Positions 54,881 to 63,636 of a stretch of DNA of 64,000 bases are shown piece by piece. The stretch comes from Acidisarcina polymorpha (lineage in GTDB: Bacteria; Acidobacteriota; Terriglobia; Terriglobales; Acidobacteriaceae), in NCBI RefSeq assembly GCF_003330725.1, contig NZ_CP030840.1, positions 4,526,001-4,590,000 on the forward strand, given 5' to 3'. Numbering within the stretch: position 1 is the stretch's first letter; each line of letters begins with the position of its first letter. The notes beneath the pieces were generated by a model. The model saw nothing but the letters and a program-made list of their open reading frames with translations, searched no databases and was not told the DNA's origin. A program made the translations under genes and the position numbers.

Positions 54881-55599
54881 CTATGCCTGTGTCATGCCAC
54901 CGTCCACGCAAAGGTCTGCACCCGCGATAAAGCTGCTTTCATCCGACGCCAGCAAACATATCGCATTGGCAACTTCCTCCAGCCGGCCTAGCCGCCCGAG
55001 TGGGATAAGGGCTCTTAGCGTGTCTCTCACTTCTTATGAAGCTTCCGCCATCATCGGGGTCTCCGTTGGTCCAGGACTCGCTACATTCACCCGCAACCCA
55101 CGTGTAGCTAATTCGTTGGTCCACGTCTGCGCAAATGATCGCATCGCAGCTTTGCTGGCGTTATATGCCCCGTAGCCGGGAGTTCTCCGATGGAACCAGC
55201 CACCGACGCCACCAGAACGATTGTGCCTCCACGTGCCATTAGCTTCACTGCCTTTTGAACCGTGAATAACGCTGATCGAGCATCCAGATCGAAGGTCTTG
55301 TCGTAATGATCTTCGGTAATTTCTTCGAACTCGCAAAATCGGCTAAGCCAGAATTAACTACAAGAATGTCTAGTTTGCCTCTTTCGAACGCGGGCATACT
55401 ACCGGTCGAGATCCGCAGCCACTGTCACATCCGCTTGTACTATCGCCGCTTGCGGACCCAACTTGGAGGCCGCCTTCTCCAGTTCATTCTGTCGTCTTCC
55501 CTACACGAAGGCACTATCGGCTATTAGGTGCTGGGCGACAGCGAAACCGATACCAGTGCTTCCACCGGTAACGACGGCCACTTTGTCATTGAAGTTCAT
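54881..55599 (-). pseudogene. SDR-family oxidoreductase, several frameshifts
   Basis: ATG 55599 begins 'NFNDKVAVVTGGSTGIGFAV'. The later pieces, in changing frames, are 'ELEKAASKLGPQAAIVQADV', 'FDLDARSALFTVQKAVKLM', 'TIVLVASVAGS', 'GYGAYNASKAAMRSFAQTW', 'LRVNVASPGPTETPMM', and the end '[18 protein letters not shown]', '[20 protein letters not shown]'. A whole classical SDR (about 245 residues) is recognisable, including the Tyr-x3-Lys site, but at least four shifts are needed. It shares a 57-bp upstream element with the intact SDR at 44.0 kb. Confidence 0.9.
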
Positions 55600-55651
55600 A
55601 TCAGTCTTACCCTGTGTCGCACCTAAACACTCTGATTCGTGCAGTGCATGC

Positions 55652-55708
55652 TGGACTTGCGAAAAGCAGCGAAATATTGTCCAAATCTGGCGATTTACGC
55701 GATGGCGC
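55652..55708 (+). promoter_or_regulatory. 57-bp non-coding element shared with the 44.9-kb SDR promoter (copy B)
   Basis: Begins GGACTTGCGAAAAGCAGCG at 55653, upstream of the SDR remnant start (55599) by about 55 bases. The orientation relative to the SDR is the same as in copy A at 44874-44930. See that entry for the alignment. Confidence 0.6.
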
Positions 55709-55789
55709 AAGGATCATCTGCAACTTATGCATCGTATGACACGGAAGGAGAGGATGAGGAGTTTTGCGGCTCCGCCTCTCTAAACCAAA

Positions 55790-55804
55790 TGAGAATCATT
55801 GTCA
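55790..55804. promoter_or_regulatory. Fur-like box upstream of the ABM monooxygenase gene
   Basis: TGAGAAT-C-ATTGTCA matches the 7-1-7 Fur consensus TGATAAT-N-ATTATCA with two substitutions. It lies 41 bases before the start codon at 55845, where a repressor would block the promoter. The match is by eye; chance occurrence in 64 kb is possible. Confidence 0.5.
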
Positions 55805-55844
55805 TTCCACCTGAAAGCTAAGCATTACCTTCAAGGAGATTTCT

Positions 55845-56306
55845 ATGGCACAAACCGCTGCGAAGCCCAAAACTGGAACATCGCCTGGACCCAACCCTCC
55901 GAACGATACGGAACTGGAAGTACATCAAGGTTGGGTGCGGAGTGGTCGAGATAACACACCTGGGATGAAGGGCTATTACATCAATCTTGAAGCCAAGCCC
56001 GGTTATGGCGACAAGGTGGAGAAGTTCCTTCAAGACATCCACGCTGGAGTGGAGAAGGAACCAGGTACAGGTCCATGGTTCGGCCTCCGCTACTCCGACA
56101 CGACCTTTGGAATCTTCGAGGCCATGCACGACGCAGAAGCGCGACATGCGCATGACGTCGGTCCCGGTGGCAGTAACTTCCTACGTGGAGCGGAGTTGGA
56201 AGAGATGCTGGCCTACCCTGCACACCTGTATAGGGTCGACATCATGTACGGAAAGTTTAGTGTCATGCTCGGGAAGAGAATTACCGAAATTGGCCCCTCG
56301 ACTTAA
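55845..56306 (+). CDS. ABM-domain monooxygenase-like protein
   Basis: 153 residues, ferredoxin-like dimeric alpha/beta barrel of the antibiotic-biosynthesis-monooxygenase family. The domain begins near residue 42 ('KGYYINLEAKPGYGDKVEKF'), with 'EPGTGPWFGLRYSDTTFGIF' and 'EAMHDAEARHAHDVGPGG'. Relatives include quinol oxidases (YgiN) and heme-degrading IsdG enzymes. The N-terminal 40 residues are a polar extension. The start is strong (CAAGGAGATTTCT-ATG). A Fur-like box upstream would link it to iron supply, making a heme- or quinone-related role worth testing. Confidence 0.88.
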   Translation: MAQTAAKPKTGTSPGPNPPNDTELEVHQGWVRSGRDNTPGMKGYYINLEAKPGYGDKVEKFLQDIHAGVEKEPGTGPWFGLRYSDTTFGIFEAMHDAEARHAHDVGPGGSNFLRGAELEEMLAYPAHLYRVDIMYGKFSVMLGKRITEIGPST

Positions 56307-56546
56307 CGCCAATGGCTGGTCGGTCATTACGTTGGCTGGATCGACCAATTCCCATAGTTCGGAGAACTACTCTGCGCCCAAGCGAATACGTGAAAATTGG
56401 ATCCATCCTGCAGCCGGAGCAGGCAGGATAGACCAATGAACAGTACCGCAACGCTCATCTCAAATTATGGATATCTGCAGGAGCTGGTACTCAGCCTCGA
56501 ACGCTACTAGCTGGATTTCCACTGCTAGAAGTTTTGGCCCCGATCC
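56307..56546. other. Intergenic region between convergent genes
   Basis: 240 bases between the ABM gene and the secreted hypothetical gene; no gene and no clear terminator. Confidence 0.45.
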
Positions 56547-57254
56547 TTACATCGGGGGAATAACTTCTTTGCCAATGCTGACAAGTCCGGCTTCGCCGCT
56601 CGGGTTCGTCTTAATCATCACAGCCGCAGCGATGCTCAGTGCGGATCGGTCCGCCAGCACGTAGCGCACGATCGGCGCGTTAGCAGGTACCGTGATTTGA
56701 AGAGTTTTGCTGCCGCCATCGTAAGCGACTATGAGCGTGCGGCCAGCTTTACCGCCCTTGGCTGAGACGGCGCCCCTGGTCGCCTTCGTGTCGACGAGTT
56801 TGTTCGCTACTGTCTCTGAGATGTTTGTGACCCCACCGTTTGTCATCTCGGTCGGAGTCTTGACAGAGGAGTGCGTGGCGGTAGGGTCGGGCAAGGCGTC
56901 CCATCCGTAGTAGGCAGCTCGTCCGGCGCGCATGTCTTTGGGAACGAGCGCGACTTCAACCGCAATCATCGACTTCGGAGTTCCTTTGACGGCTGCACCG
57001 ACGAAATCGTCAATTTTGATTTCATCCGGGCTCGATGGAAGTAGTTCGGCATACGTCGTGTACGCTCCCGTCTTTAGCGTGAGACTGCGGCCGCCCTGAT
57101 CCTTGAGGGTAATGCTATGGTCATCCATCGCAGTAATGACGCCGCGAACACGGGCGGGCGTTTGGCCAAGAGCAGCAGAAGGCGCAATTAGGGCAGCGGC
57201 GACGACGATCAGAGCTGCGGTACTCGCGGTTAACAGGAAACGGAAAGAAAGCAC
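56547..57254 (-). CDS. Secreted hypothetical protein with an OB-like domain
   Basis: 235 residues from GTG 57254, chosen since a proper signal peptide follows ('FLLTASTAALIVVAAALIAP' with cleavage after 'ALG'). The mature N-terminus resembles DUF5666-like small beta-barrels: 'VRGVITAMDDHSITLKDQGG', 'IKIDDFVGAAVKGTPKSM'. The C-terminal half ('KTLQITVPANAPIVRYVLAD') repeats a beta pattern. The frame is open to 57371, adding a basic N-terminal extension; that start lacks a good site. Role unknown. Lies downstream of the amidase pair on the same strand, 155 bases away. Confidence 0.75.
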   Translation of the reverse strand: MLSFRFLLTASTAALIVVAAALIAPSAALGQTPARVRGVITAMDDHSITLKDQGGRSLTLKTGAYTTYAELLPSSPDEIKIDDFVGAAVKGTPKSMIAVEVALVPKDMRAGRAAYYGWDALPDPTATHSSVKTPTEMTNGGVTNISETVANKLVDTKATRGAVSAKGGKAGRTLIVAYDGGSKTLQITVPANAPIVRYVLADRSALSIAAAVMIKTNPSGEAGLVSIGKEVIPPM

Positions 57255-57409
57255 GGGCGGACACCGCTCTTCTTTCAGCAGGTTCGGTTTGCGAAACAGA
57301 CGATTACGGAACTTGAAAACAATTTGTTCGGGAGCGACACCTGCGAGAATGATCTGGACAAATGTGGCCATCGCCTGTGGCCATCGCCGACCTTCCTAAG
57401 GGATAGGGG

Positions 57410-58864
57410 TTATTGAGAAGAGTGCCCGTCGAGATGTAGACGTGAAGAAACGTCAGTCCCGACGGGAGGGTGCAGGTTTCGAACAGGGCTCGCCATCTCG
57501 AGCAGAGAGGCAAGGTGCAGCACGACCGACTCGGCAAACCAGCCCGACACTAATTGCACTCCGAGTGGCAATCCCTCCCCGCTCGTCCCGAACCTAATCG
57601 ACAGTGCGGGTAGCCCGGTGATGTTGAACGGTACGGTTGCTCCGAGCATGTTAGTGGCGGGAACGGTTTCGCCATTGATGACAAACTCCGAGAGGCCATG
57701 CACAGGCGCTGGAATGGGTGTCACAGGACAGAGCAATGCATCGTAACGTTGAAAATACTTGACGAACTGATCTCTCAGCCGCTCTGCTTGCTGCTCCGCC
57801 TGGACATAGTCCTTCATGGATGTATCGGGATTTGCAAGGACCCCCTGAACATATTTGAATACTTTGCCCTCCTGGTTTTTCGTCGCTTCCCTGAACGCGG
57901 GCTTCGCTTCCATCTTTTGTAGCTTGAAGAAGACATCGATGGAACTGATCAGTTCAAGTGCAGGCAGCTGTACCGGATCTACGATGCACCCAGCCGAACT
58001 CAGCGCCGCCGCGGCTGCCTTCACCGTGGCGGCGACCTCGTGGTCAATCGTTCCAAAACCCAGCTCGACGAGCCAGCCGACCCGAAGAGGCTGATTAGAC
58101 CATGCATCCAGCCCAGAGTCCAGACCGAGGGGCGCTGTAGAAAACCCATCGGCGCCGTCCGGCCCGGCTAAGAGTGAATAAGCTAACGCAAGATCGCGAA
58201 CACTGCGTGCCATTGGACCCACATGCCAAAAGCGACGCGGCACCCGCGGCCACAGACCCGTCATCGGAATGCGACCGTGTGTTGCTTTCAGAGCGACGAT
58301 ACCGGTGTGCGCCGCCGGGCCACGCAGTGAGATGGCGACGTCACTACCAAGACCCAGCGGTGACAGGCCTGCTGCGATGGACGCCGACTCTCCCCCGCTG
58401 GAACCGCCGGGAGTGTGATTGAGATTCCAGGGGTTGTTCGTTCGACCAGTGAGAAGATTGTCTGTTTCGGTCGCGTACGAGAACTCGGGAAGATTGGTTT
58501 TCGCAAGCAGGATCGCACCGGCGCTTTTCAAACGCGCGACGGATAAAGCATCGGTCTCCGGGATCCGGCCCTTAAAAATTGGTGAGCCACGCTGGGTCAG
58601 GACCCCTGCAGTGTCTATCGAATCCTTTACCGTAAAGGGAACCCCATGGAGGGGTCCGAGTTCTTCCCCGGAAAGAACCACTGCCTCGGCCGCCTTTGCC
58701 ATCTCAAGGGAATTGTCTGCCAGAGTGACGATCGCATTGAGTTTCGGATTGAGTGCCTGCATGCGATCCAGATGTGCTTGGACGACCTCTACTGGAGAGA
58801 CCTCCTTCGTCCGGATGATTTCAGCTAACTTGGTTGCGTCACAATAAATAAGCTCAGAGCACAT
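57410..58864 (-). CDS. Amidase, amidase-signature family (copy 1)
   Basis: 484 residues. The Ser-cisSer-Lys triad is visible: K80 in 'GVPFTVKDSIDTAG', S156 in 'TPGGSSGGESASIAAG', S179 in 'GSDVAISLRGPAAHTG'. Hydrolyses C-N bonds of small amides; the substrate is undetermined. ATG 58864 follows GAAAGGAA. It is a tandem paralogue of the next gene (70 bases apart), with closely similar sequence throughout, for example both contain 'KDSIDTAGVLTQRGSPIFKG'. The two probably form one transcript, upstream copy first. Confidence 0.96.
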   Translation of the reverse strand: MCSELIYCDATKLAEIIRTKEVSPVEVVQAHLDRMQALNPKLNAIVTLADNSLEMAKAAEAVVLSGEELGPLHGVPFTVKDSIDTAGVLTQRGSPIFKGRIPETDALSVARLKSAGAILLAKTNLPEFSYATETDNLLTGRTNNPWNLNHTPGGSSGGESASIAAGLSPLGLGSDVAISLRGPAAHTGIVALKATHGRIPMTGLWPRVPRRFWHVGPMARSVRDLALAYSLLAGPDGADGFSTAPLGLDSGLDAWSNQPLRVGWLVELGFGTIDHEVAATVKAAAAALSSAGCIVDPVQLPALELISSIDVFFKLQKMEAKPAFREATKNQEGKVFKYVQGVLANPDTSMKDYVQAEQQAERLRDQFVKYFQRYDALLCPVTPIPAPVHGLSEFVINGETVPATNMLGATVPFNITGLPALSIRFGTSGEGLPLGVQLVSGWFAESVVLHLASLLEMASPVRNLHPPVGTDVSSRLHLDGHSSQ

Positions 58865-58933
58865 CGGGTTCCTTTCAGCATAGCCACGTCGGTTCAGTTC
58901 AAAGCATTGAAGCGACGCGACTATGCGCCCTGG

Positions 58934-60340
58934 CTAGAGGCTTGGGTGAAGATCCCGGACAGGACTGATCGTCTCGAGCAGAGAAGCGAGATATAGGATC
59001 GTCGACTCGGCGTACCACTTGGATACAAGCTGCACTCCAATTGGTAGGCCGTCGTGACTCGTACCGAACCGCATGGACAGTCCCGGCAGTCCGGTCACGT
59101 TAAACGGCACGGTAGCACCTTGGATCTGTACTTCCGGGACGGGCTTACCGTTCACCATGTATTCCGACAGCCCATGTGCATGTGCCGGCACAGGCAGGAC
59201 CGGGCAAAGTAAGGCGTCGTAACGTTCGAAGTAACCGGCAAACCCATCCCTCAACCGCTCGGATGCTTGTTCGGCGTGCACGAAATCCACCATGCTGGTA
59301 TCAGGGGTCGCGAGCATGCCTTTAGAGATTTTGAACATTTCGTTCTCGTGACCGGCGGTGACCTCCGCAAAGGACGGCTTCATCTCCATCACGTGCAAGC
59401 GATTGAATACATCGAGCGCATTGTCCCGTTCCAGTTCCGGGATGCGCACCGGTTCCACAACGCAGCCAACTCCCTGAAGTGCATCAGCTGCCTTCTCTAC
59501 TGTCGCAGCGACTTCAGAATCTATTGGCCCGAATCCCGGTTCGACCAGCCAGCCTACACGAAGTGGACGCCCGGGCTTTGATCCAATACCAGTATCGAAC
59601 CCAAGGGATGTCACAGAAAAACCATCGGCACCGTCTGGACCTACAAGAAGCGAATAGGCTAATGCGATATCACGAACGCTGTGTGCCATCGGCCCAACGT
59701 GCCAATTTCGACGCGGTACCCGACCCCAGATCCCCGTCATCGGAACGCGACCATGAGTCGCTTTGAAGCCGATGACCCCGGTGTTCGCAGCTGGACCGCG
59801 TATCGAGATGGCCAAGTCGGTTGCGAGGCCGAGCGGTGACATCCCGGACGCGATAGCAGCCGACTCACCACCGCTCGAACCACCCGGCGTGCGATCGAGG
59901 TTCCAGGGATTATTTGTCCTTCCCGTAAGCAGGTTATCCGTCTCTGTAAGGTAAGAAAACTCCGGAAGATTGGTCTTCGCCAGCAGGACTGCACCAGCTC
60001 CCTTAATGCGAGCTACGCTTACGGCATCCACGTCCGGAAGGCGGCCCTTAAAAATCGGTGAGCCACGCTGAGTCAGAACCCCGGCGGTATCGATTGAATC
60101 CTTTGCAGTGAACGGAACCCCGTGCAAAGGGCCCACTTCATCACCTCGCAGCACTGCGGCTTCCGCTGCCTTAGCTTCGGCGAGTGCGCCTGCCGCAAGC
60201 GTAACGACGGCGTTAAGTTTCGGGTTCACCGCCTCGATGCGATCGAGATGGGCCTGCACAACCTCCACGGGCGAAACCTCACGTGTGCGAATGAGTTCAG
60301 CCAATCTAGTGGCGTCGGAATATAGGAGTTCAGAGGTCAT
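58934..60340 (-). CDS. Amidase, amidase-signature family (copy 2)
   Basis: 468 residues from ATG 60340, selected by the GAAAGGAAG site 4 bases upstream; a longer frame to 60412 has no homology with copy 1. Triad: K80 ('FTAKDSID'), S156 ('GGSSGGES'), S179 ('DLAISIRGPAANTG'). It is a tandem duplicate of the gene downstream. The conservation of every active-site element in both indicates that both are functional, perhaps with different substrate range. Lies downstream of the tautomerase gene. Confidence 0.96.
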   Translation of the reverse strand: MTSELLYSDATRLAELIRTREVSPVEVVQAHLDRIEAVNPKLNAVVTLAAGALAEAKAAEAAVLRGDEVGPLHGVPFTAKDSIDTAGVLTQRGSPIFKGRLPDVDAVSVARIKGAGAVLLAKTNLPEFSYLTETDNLLTGRTNNPWNLDRTPGGSSGGESAAIASGMSPLGLATDLAISIRGPAANTGVIGFKATHGRVPMTGIWGRVPRRNWHVGPMAHSVRDIALAYSLLVGPDGADGFSVTSLGFDTGIGSKPGRPLRVGWLVEPGFGPIDSEVAATVEKAADALQGVGCVVEPVRIPELERDNALDVFNRLHVMEMKPSFAEVTAGHENEMFKISKGMLATPDTSMVDFVHAEQASERLRDGFAGYFERYDALLCPVLPVPAHAHGLSEYMVNGKPVPEVQIQGATVPFNVTGLPGLSMRFGTSHDGLPIGVQLVSKWYAESTILYLASLLETISPVRDLHPSL

Positions 60341-60442
60341 TTCTTCCTTTCTGTTTCCCCAGGGGAGCAGACAGTAGTAGCGAACTTCGTTATGGCAAGA
60401 GCCGCTGAACAACGGGAAGCCGTACCATAAGTAGCGACCCGG

Positions 60443-60820
60443 TTAGTTCCAGGGATCGCCGTTGCCGAACGACCAGTCTGCGCGTTCCACGAAGACCAAG
60501 TTGATCATGACGTCATCAGGGCGCACGGACAGCTTATTCTTGAGCTCGTCGACGATGAACCTGTAGAAGGCGAGCTTTGATTCCTTATCGTTGCCAACAG
60601 TGCTGGTGACTTGGATCAAGATAAAGTCGGGTGACCGCTTCATTCCAAGGAAGCTAGGGTCATAGATGAGATTCTCCGGTTCATGCTCGCCGACTACGAC
60701 GAAGCGGTCTCCATCCGGAGCCTTCAAGACTCCGACGATACCCTGGTATACGACGTCGGCCAGAGTGGCACGGTACGCGGTGGGTTTCCCCTTAGCTAGA
60801 TCAATACGTGCAAATGGCAT
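60443..60820 (-). CDS. Tautomerase-family protein
   Basis: 125 residues from ATG 60820, preceded by AGGAGACTTAC. The catalytic N-terminal proline P2 ('MPFARIDLAKG') is positioned correctly after Met removal, as in 4-oxalocrotonate tautomerase and its long-form relatives. 'FILIQVTSTVGNDKESKLAF' and 'RPDDVMINLVFVERADWSFG' match the second half of the two-beta-alpha-beta tautomerase superfamily. Such enzymes act on unsaturated acids from aromatic or halogenated compound breakdown. The longer frame to 61021 is rejected. Confidence 0.93.
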   Translation of the reverse strand: MPFARIDLAKGKPTAYRATLADVVYQGIVGVLKAPDGDRFVVVGEHEPENLIYDPSFLGMKRSPDFILIQVTSTVGNDKESKLAFYRFIVDELKNKLSVRPDDVMINLVFVERADWSFGNGDPWN

Positions 60821-61222
60821 GTAAGTCTCCTGTGGCGCAGAGTTGAGGTGAAAATATGACAAGATCTGAAAGGCAGAACCTTTCAACCTCATGCTGTCTA
60901 AACATACTGGGATACCTTCAGTGAGGGAATGCCGAAAGCTCTCAAAGATCTGCCTTTTCGGCACGCGGTCAACTTCCGCTTCTTGAACGCAGATCCTAAG
61001 GCTTGTAATCCAAGGTCCCATCTTCCCCAGTGATCAAACGCATTGGTTGAGTGACTTTTCAGAACACGCGCTAAATGGATGGCCGTTGCGATCATCGTTC
61101 TGATATTGCTAGGTGTGGCTGCGAGCGGTCGCAGGCAGTTTCGGAGGCTTGGTACAGGAGGCGAACATAAAGAACGCTACCTAACCTCATTGACTCTGGC
61201 ACCGAATTGGTTCCGGGGCCGT
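60821..61222. other. 400-base stretch, no supported gene
   Basis: It lies between the tautomerase start and the end of the FUSC remnant. A short frame at 60898-61095 has no motif. The tautomerase promoter is expected here. Confidence 0.4.
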
Positions 61223-62428
61223 TTAGTCTTTCGATGAGCCGTTGATTGAGAGGGAGTGTCTGACTGTTCTGGGACGAGCAATGAGTTTGCCTGTGCCATC
61301 GACCAATAGGGCGACAGAGCCGCCCAAGGCAGTGTTGAACAGGCGGATGTGAGCTGCATCGGTTTGGGAGAAGCCACCAAAACGGAAGAGACAGACGATG
61401 TAGATGGTGACACAGAGCGAGAAGGCTGCGTAGTTGACAGCTTGCAGAGAAATGAGGACCACGCAAAGACTATGACTAGCAGAAGGTCGACCGGTATGGT
61501 GAGTGGAACGTACAGTGCGATTACAATACCGATCCCCGCGCCGAGGAGGGTTCCGATAAAGCGGGCTATAACGCCGGCTGAGCGTGTTGGACCATTGCGG
61601 CTTGAGAACGAGGAGCCCCGTCTTAGGCGACCAGTAGCCGTTACGGACGTGAAAGTGACGACAGATGACGGTGGAGAGAACGAGCGTCATAATGAGGCGC
61701 AAGGCGTAGGACGTTGCCTCGTGCGAGGAGTGAAGCTTCTGGCGGAAGCGGGCTAAGAGTTGAGGTATACGGCTGCGCAAACATGTGTCGCTGGGTCAGG
61801 GTCCGCGCGATCGCCGCGCAGGATCCTACACTTTCTGAGGCCCTGCATCCTGCACTTCCTTACATCGGCGCGGAGGTAGGCTGCGGGTCCAAATTCGCGC
61901 CGGTGGGTAAAGTGAAGGGCAGTGAAGACGAGCATCTAGAGAATTCCACCGACCAGCACCATGGAGGTGCGGCCGACGGCGTAATGGAGGCCGTCAGGAA
62001 AGAAGCTCGCGACGATGACGAAGACAGCGCATTGCTGGCCGATCCAACCTGCGGGCGGGCTGACATCGAAGAGCAGGGCATAGTTGATGGCGGCAAAGAC
62101 GAGAAGGAGGACAACGAGACCAGTCGATTCTGCGCCGATACTGCCGGCCAACGTAGCCAAGGCGATGCCGAAGGTGAGCGTACCCATGCTGAGGAGAGTC
62201 GAAGCAAGGGTTCGTGTAAGATGGCGAAGCCGACGGTGAAGGCGGCGCCTGCGGCGATGGCTCCTGCACCGGGGATGACCTGAGCGCTGACCGATGATTG
62301 AGCACAATCGCTACGGCAATCGTTGCGCGTACCCCGTCTATGGGCGTGCGCTTCACCCAGGGGAAGACGGTGGTGTCGGTGGAGATTGAGAGGACACGAG
62401 TTAGCTTCACGGTTACAGGTCCGGTCAC
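61223..62428 (-). pseudogene. FUSC-family membrane protein, multiply frameshifted
   Basis: Fragments in several minus frames give the order of an FUSC/YccS-type aromatic-acid efflux or resistance protein: 'VLSISTDTTVFPWVKRTPID' (from 62428), 'LLSMGTLTFGIALATLAGSI', 'VVLLLVFAAINYALLFDVSP', 'CAVFVIVASFFPDGLHYAVG' (first membrane block), then 'YALRLIMTLVLSTVICRHFH' and 'VRNGYWSPKTGLLVLKPQW' (second, the FUSC signature), ending with 'HIRLFNTALGGSVALLVDG' near 61.3 kb. At least four shifts are needed. Expected full size about 350-400 residues. Confidence 0.82.
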
Positions 62429-62556
62429 GACCGCGGAATAGTGTGGCGCAAATTCACCATTCTCACCATGTTCTTACTGTGGAGCATTGCCTCGTCCAGG
62501 CACATGGTAGACAAGTTCATTCCTTCAGCTTGAGCCAGTCAGATGCCTCCTCCGAG

Positions 62557-63453
62557 TCACACGGTCAGTCGCAAGGCATCCTCGATCATTTGCGCCACTT
62601 TGCCGGGCGCCTCCTGCGGCGCACAGTGCCCAACCCCTGAGAGTAGCCGTCGCTCATAGTAGGCCGTGAACATGCCTTCTTTGCCCTCCGACCCCGCCGG
62701 CGGACTTACGCGATCGTCCTCGCCTTGGAACCCGATCGTTGGCACTGTAATCTTTGGCTGCTCCGCGAGTCTTGCTTCAAGTGGCTCTAGCGCAGGATCT
62801 CCCGCGGCGTTCCCATATCGATGGCGATAGGAATGGATAGCCGTGGCTACAAAGTCCGGGTTTTCGAAGGACAAGGCCTCCCGCTCAAAGAGCCCCGCGT
62901 CGAACCAGTTTGGCGACCACAGCCGCCACAGCTTCTCGCTGAGCGCCTTACGGTTCATCTCCAGTCCCACGCGCCCACGGTCCATATTGAAGTACCACTG
63001 GTACCACTGCTGATACTCCAACTCCACGTCGCCAGGCGTCTTCGACGACTTCTTGATGTCTTGAATAGCATAGCCACCGGCGCAGACCAGCCCTCGCACC
63101 CGTTCCGGCCAGAGCGCCGCTACGACAGTCGCCGCCCTGCCGCCCCAATCGTAGCCCATCAGCGTGGCGCGCACGATCCCCGCCTCGTTGAGGAGTTCGA
63201 GGACGTCGTTTCCCAGGGCCGCTTGCTGACCTGATCGAAAACTATGCTCTGAGCGATACCGCGTCGGTCCAAATCCGCGCAGATACGGTACAAGGATTCG
63301 GCGGGTTCCGTCGCGGATTTTGTCGATTACTCCATCGAAGCAACGCGGGTCATACGGAAAACCGTGAAGCAGAAGAATCGGCTCACCATCCTCTGGCCCG
63401 GTTTCTTCAACAGCCATTTCCAGCGAGTTCGTCTTCATCGTCAACATCTTCAT
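62557..63453 (-). CDS. Alpha/beta hydrolase of the epoxide-hydrolase/dehalogenase branch
   Basis: 298 residues from ATG 63453 (GAGGAGGAA site). Oxyanion region 'ILLLHGFPYDPRCFDGV'; nucleophile elbow 'LMGYDWGGRAATV' with Asp D102 instead of Ser, as in epoxide hydrolases and haloalkane dehalogenases; acid in 'GFQGEDDRVSPP'; catalytic His in 'GVGHCAPQEAPGKV'. Cap-domain Trp/Tyr ('WYQWYF') could bind halide or epoxide. The upstream frame extension is discarded. Lies between the FUSC and aldehyde-dehydrogenase remnants. Confidence 0.93.
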   Translation of the reverse strand: MKMLTMKTNSLEMAVEETGPEDGEPILLLHGFPYDPRCFDGVIDKIRDGTRRILVPYLRGFGPTRYRSEHSFRSGQQAALGNDVLELLNEAGIVRATLMGYDWGGRAATVVAALWPERVRGLVCAGGYAIQDIKKSSKTPGDVELEYQQWYQWYFNMDRGRVGLEMNRKALSEKLWRLWSPNWFDAGLFEREALSFENPDFVATAIHSYRHRYGNAAGDPALEPLEARLAEQPKITVPTIGFQGEDDRVSPPAGSEGKEGMFTAYYERRLLSGVGHCAPQEAPGKVAQMIEDALRLTV

Positions 63454-63636
63454 AAGCCGTTCCTCCTCGGGGTGCCAGGCCTGAACTCGTTGACACCGCG
63501 TCTCACACCGCACCTGATGCTGCCCGTATTGCAAAGTCTGTCGATCTGGTCATCATTCCCTGCCGTCCGACCGCCTTTGCCCTAGCGGCCGTGAGCGACG
63601 CCTTCTGGATTATCCAAGCAGCTAAGGAATCGGTTG
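63454..63636. other. Short intergenic region
   Basis: 180 bases between the hydrolase start and the end of the aldehyde-dehydrogenase remnant; promoter presumably here, nothing else seen. Confidence 0.4.
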
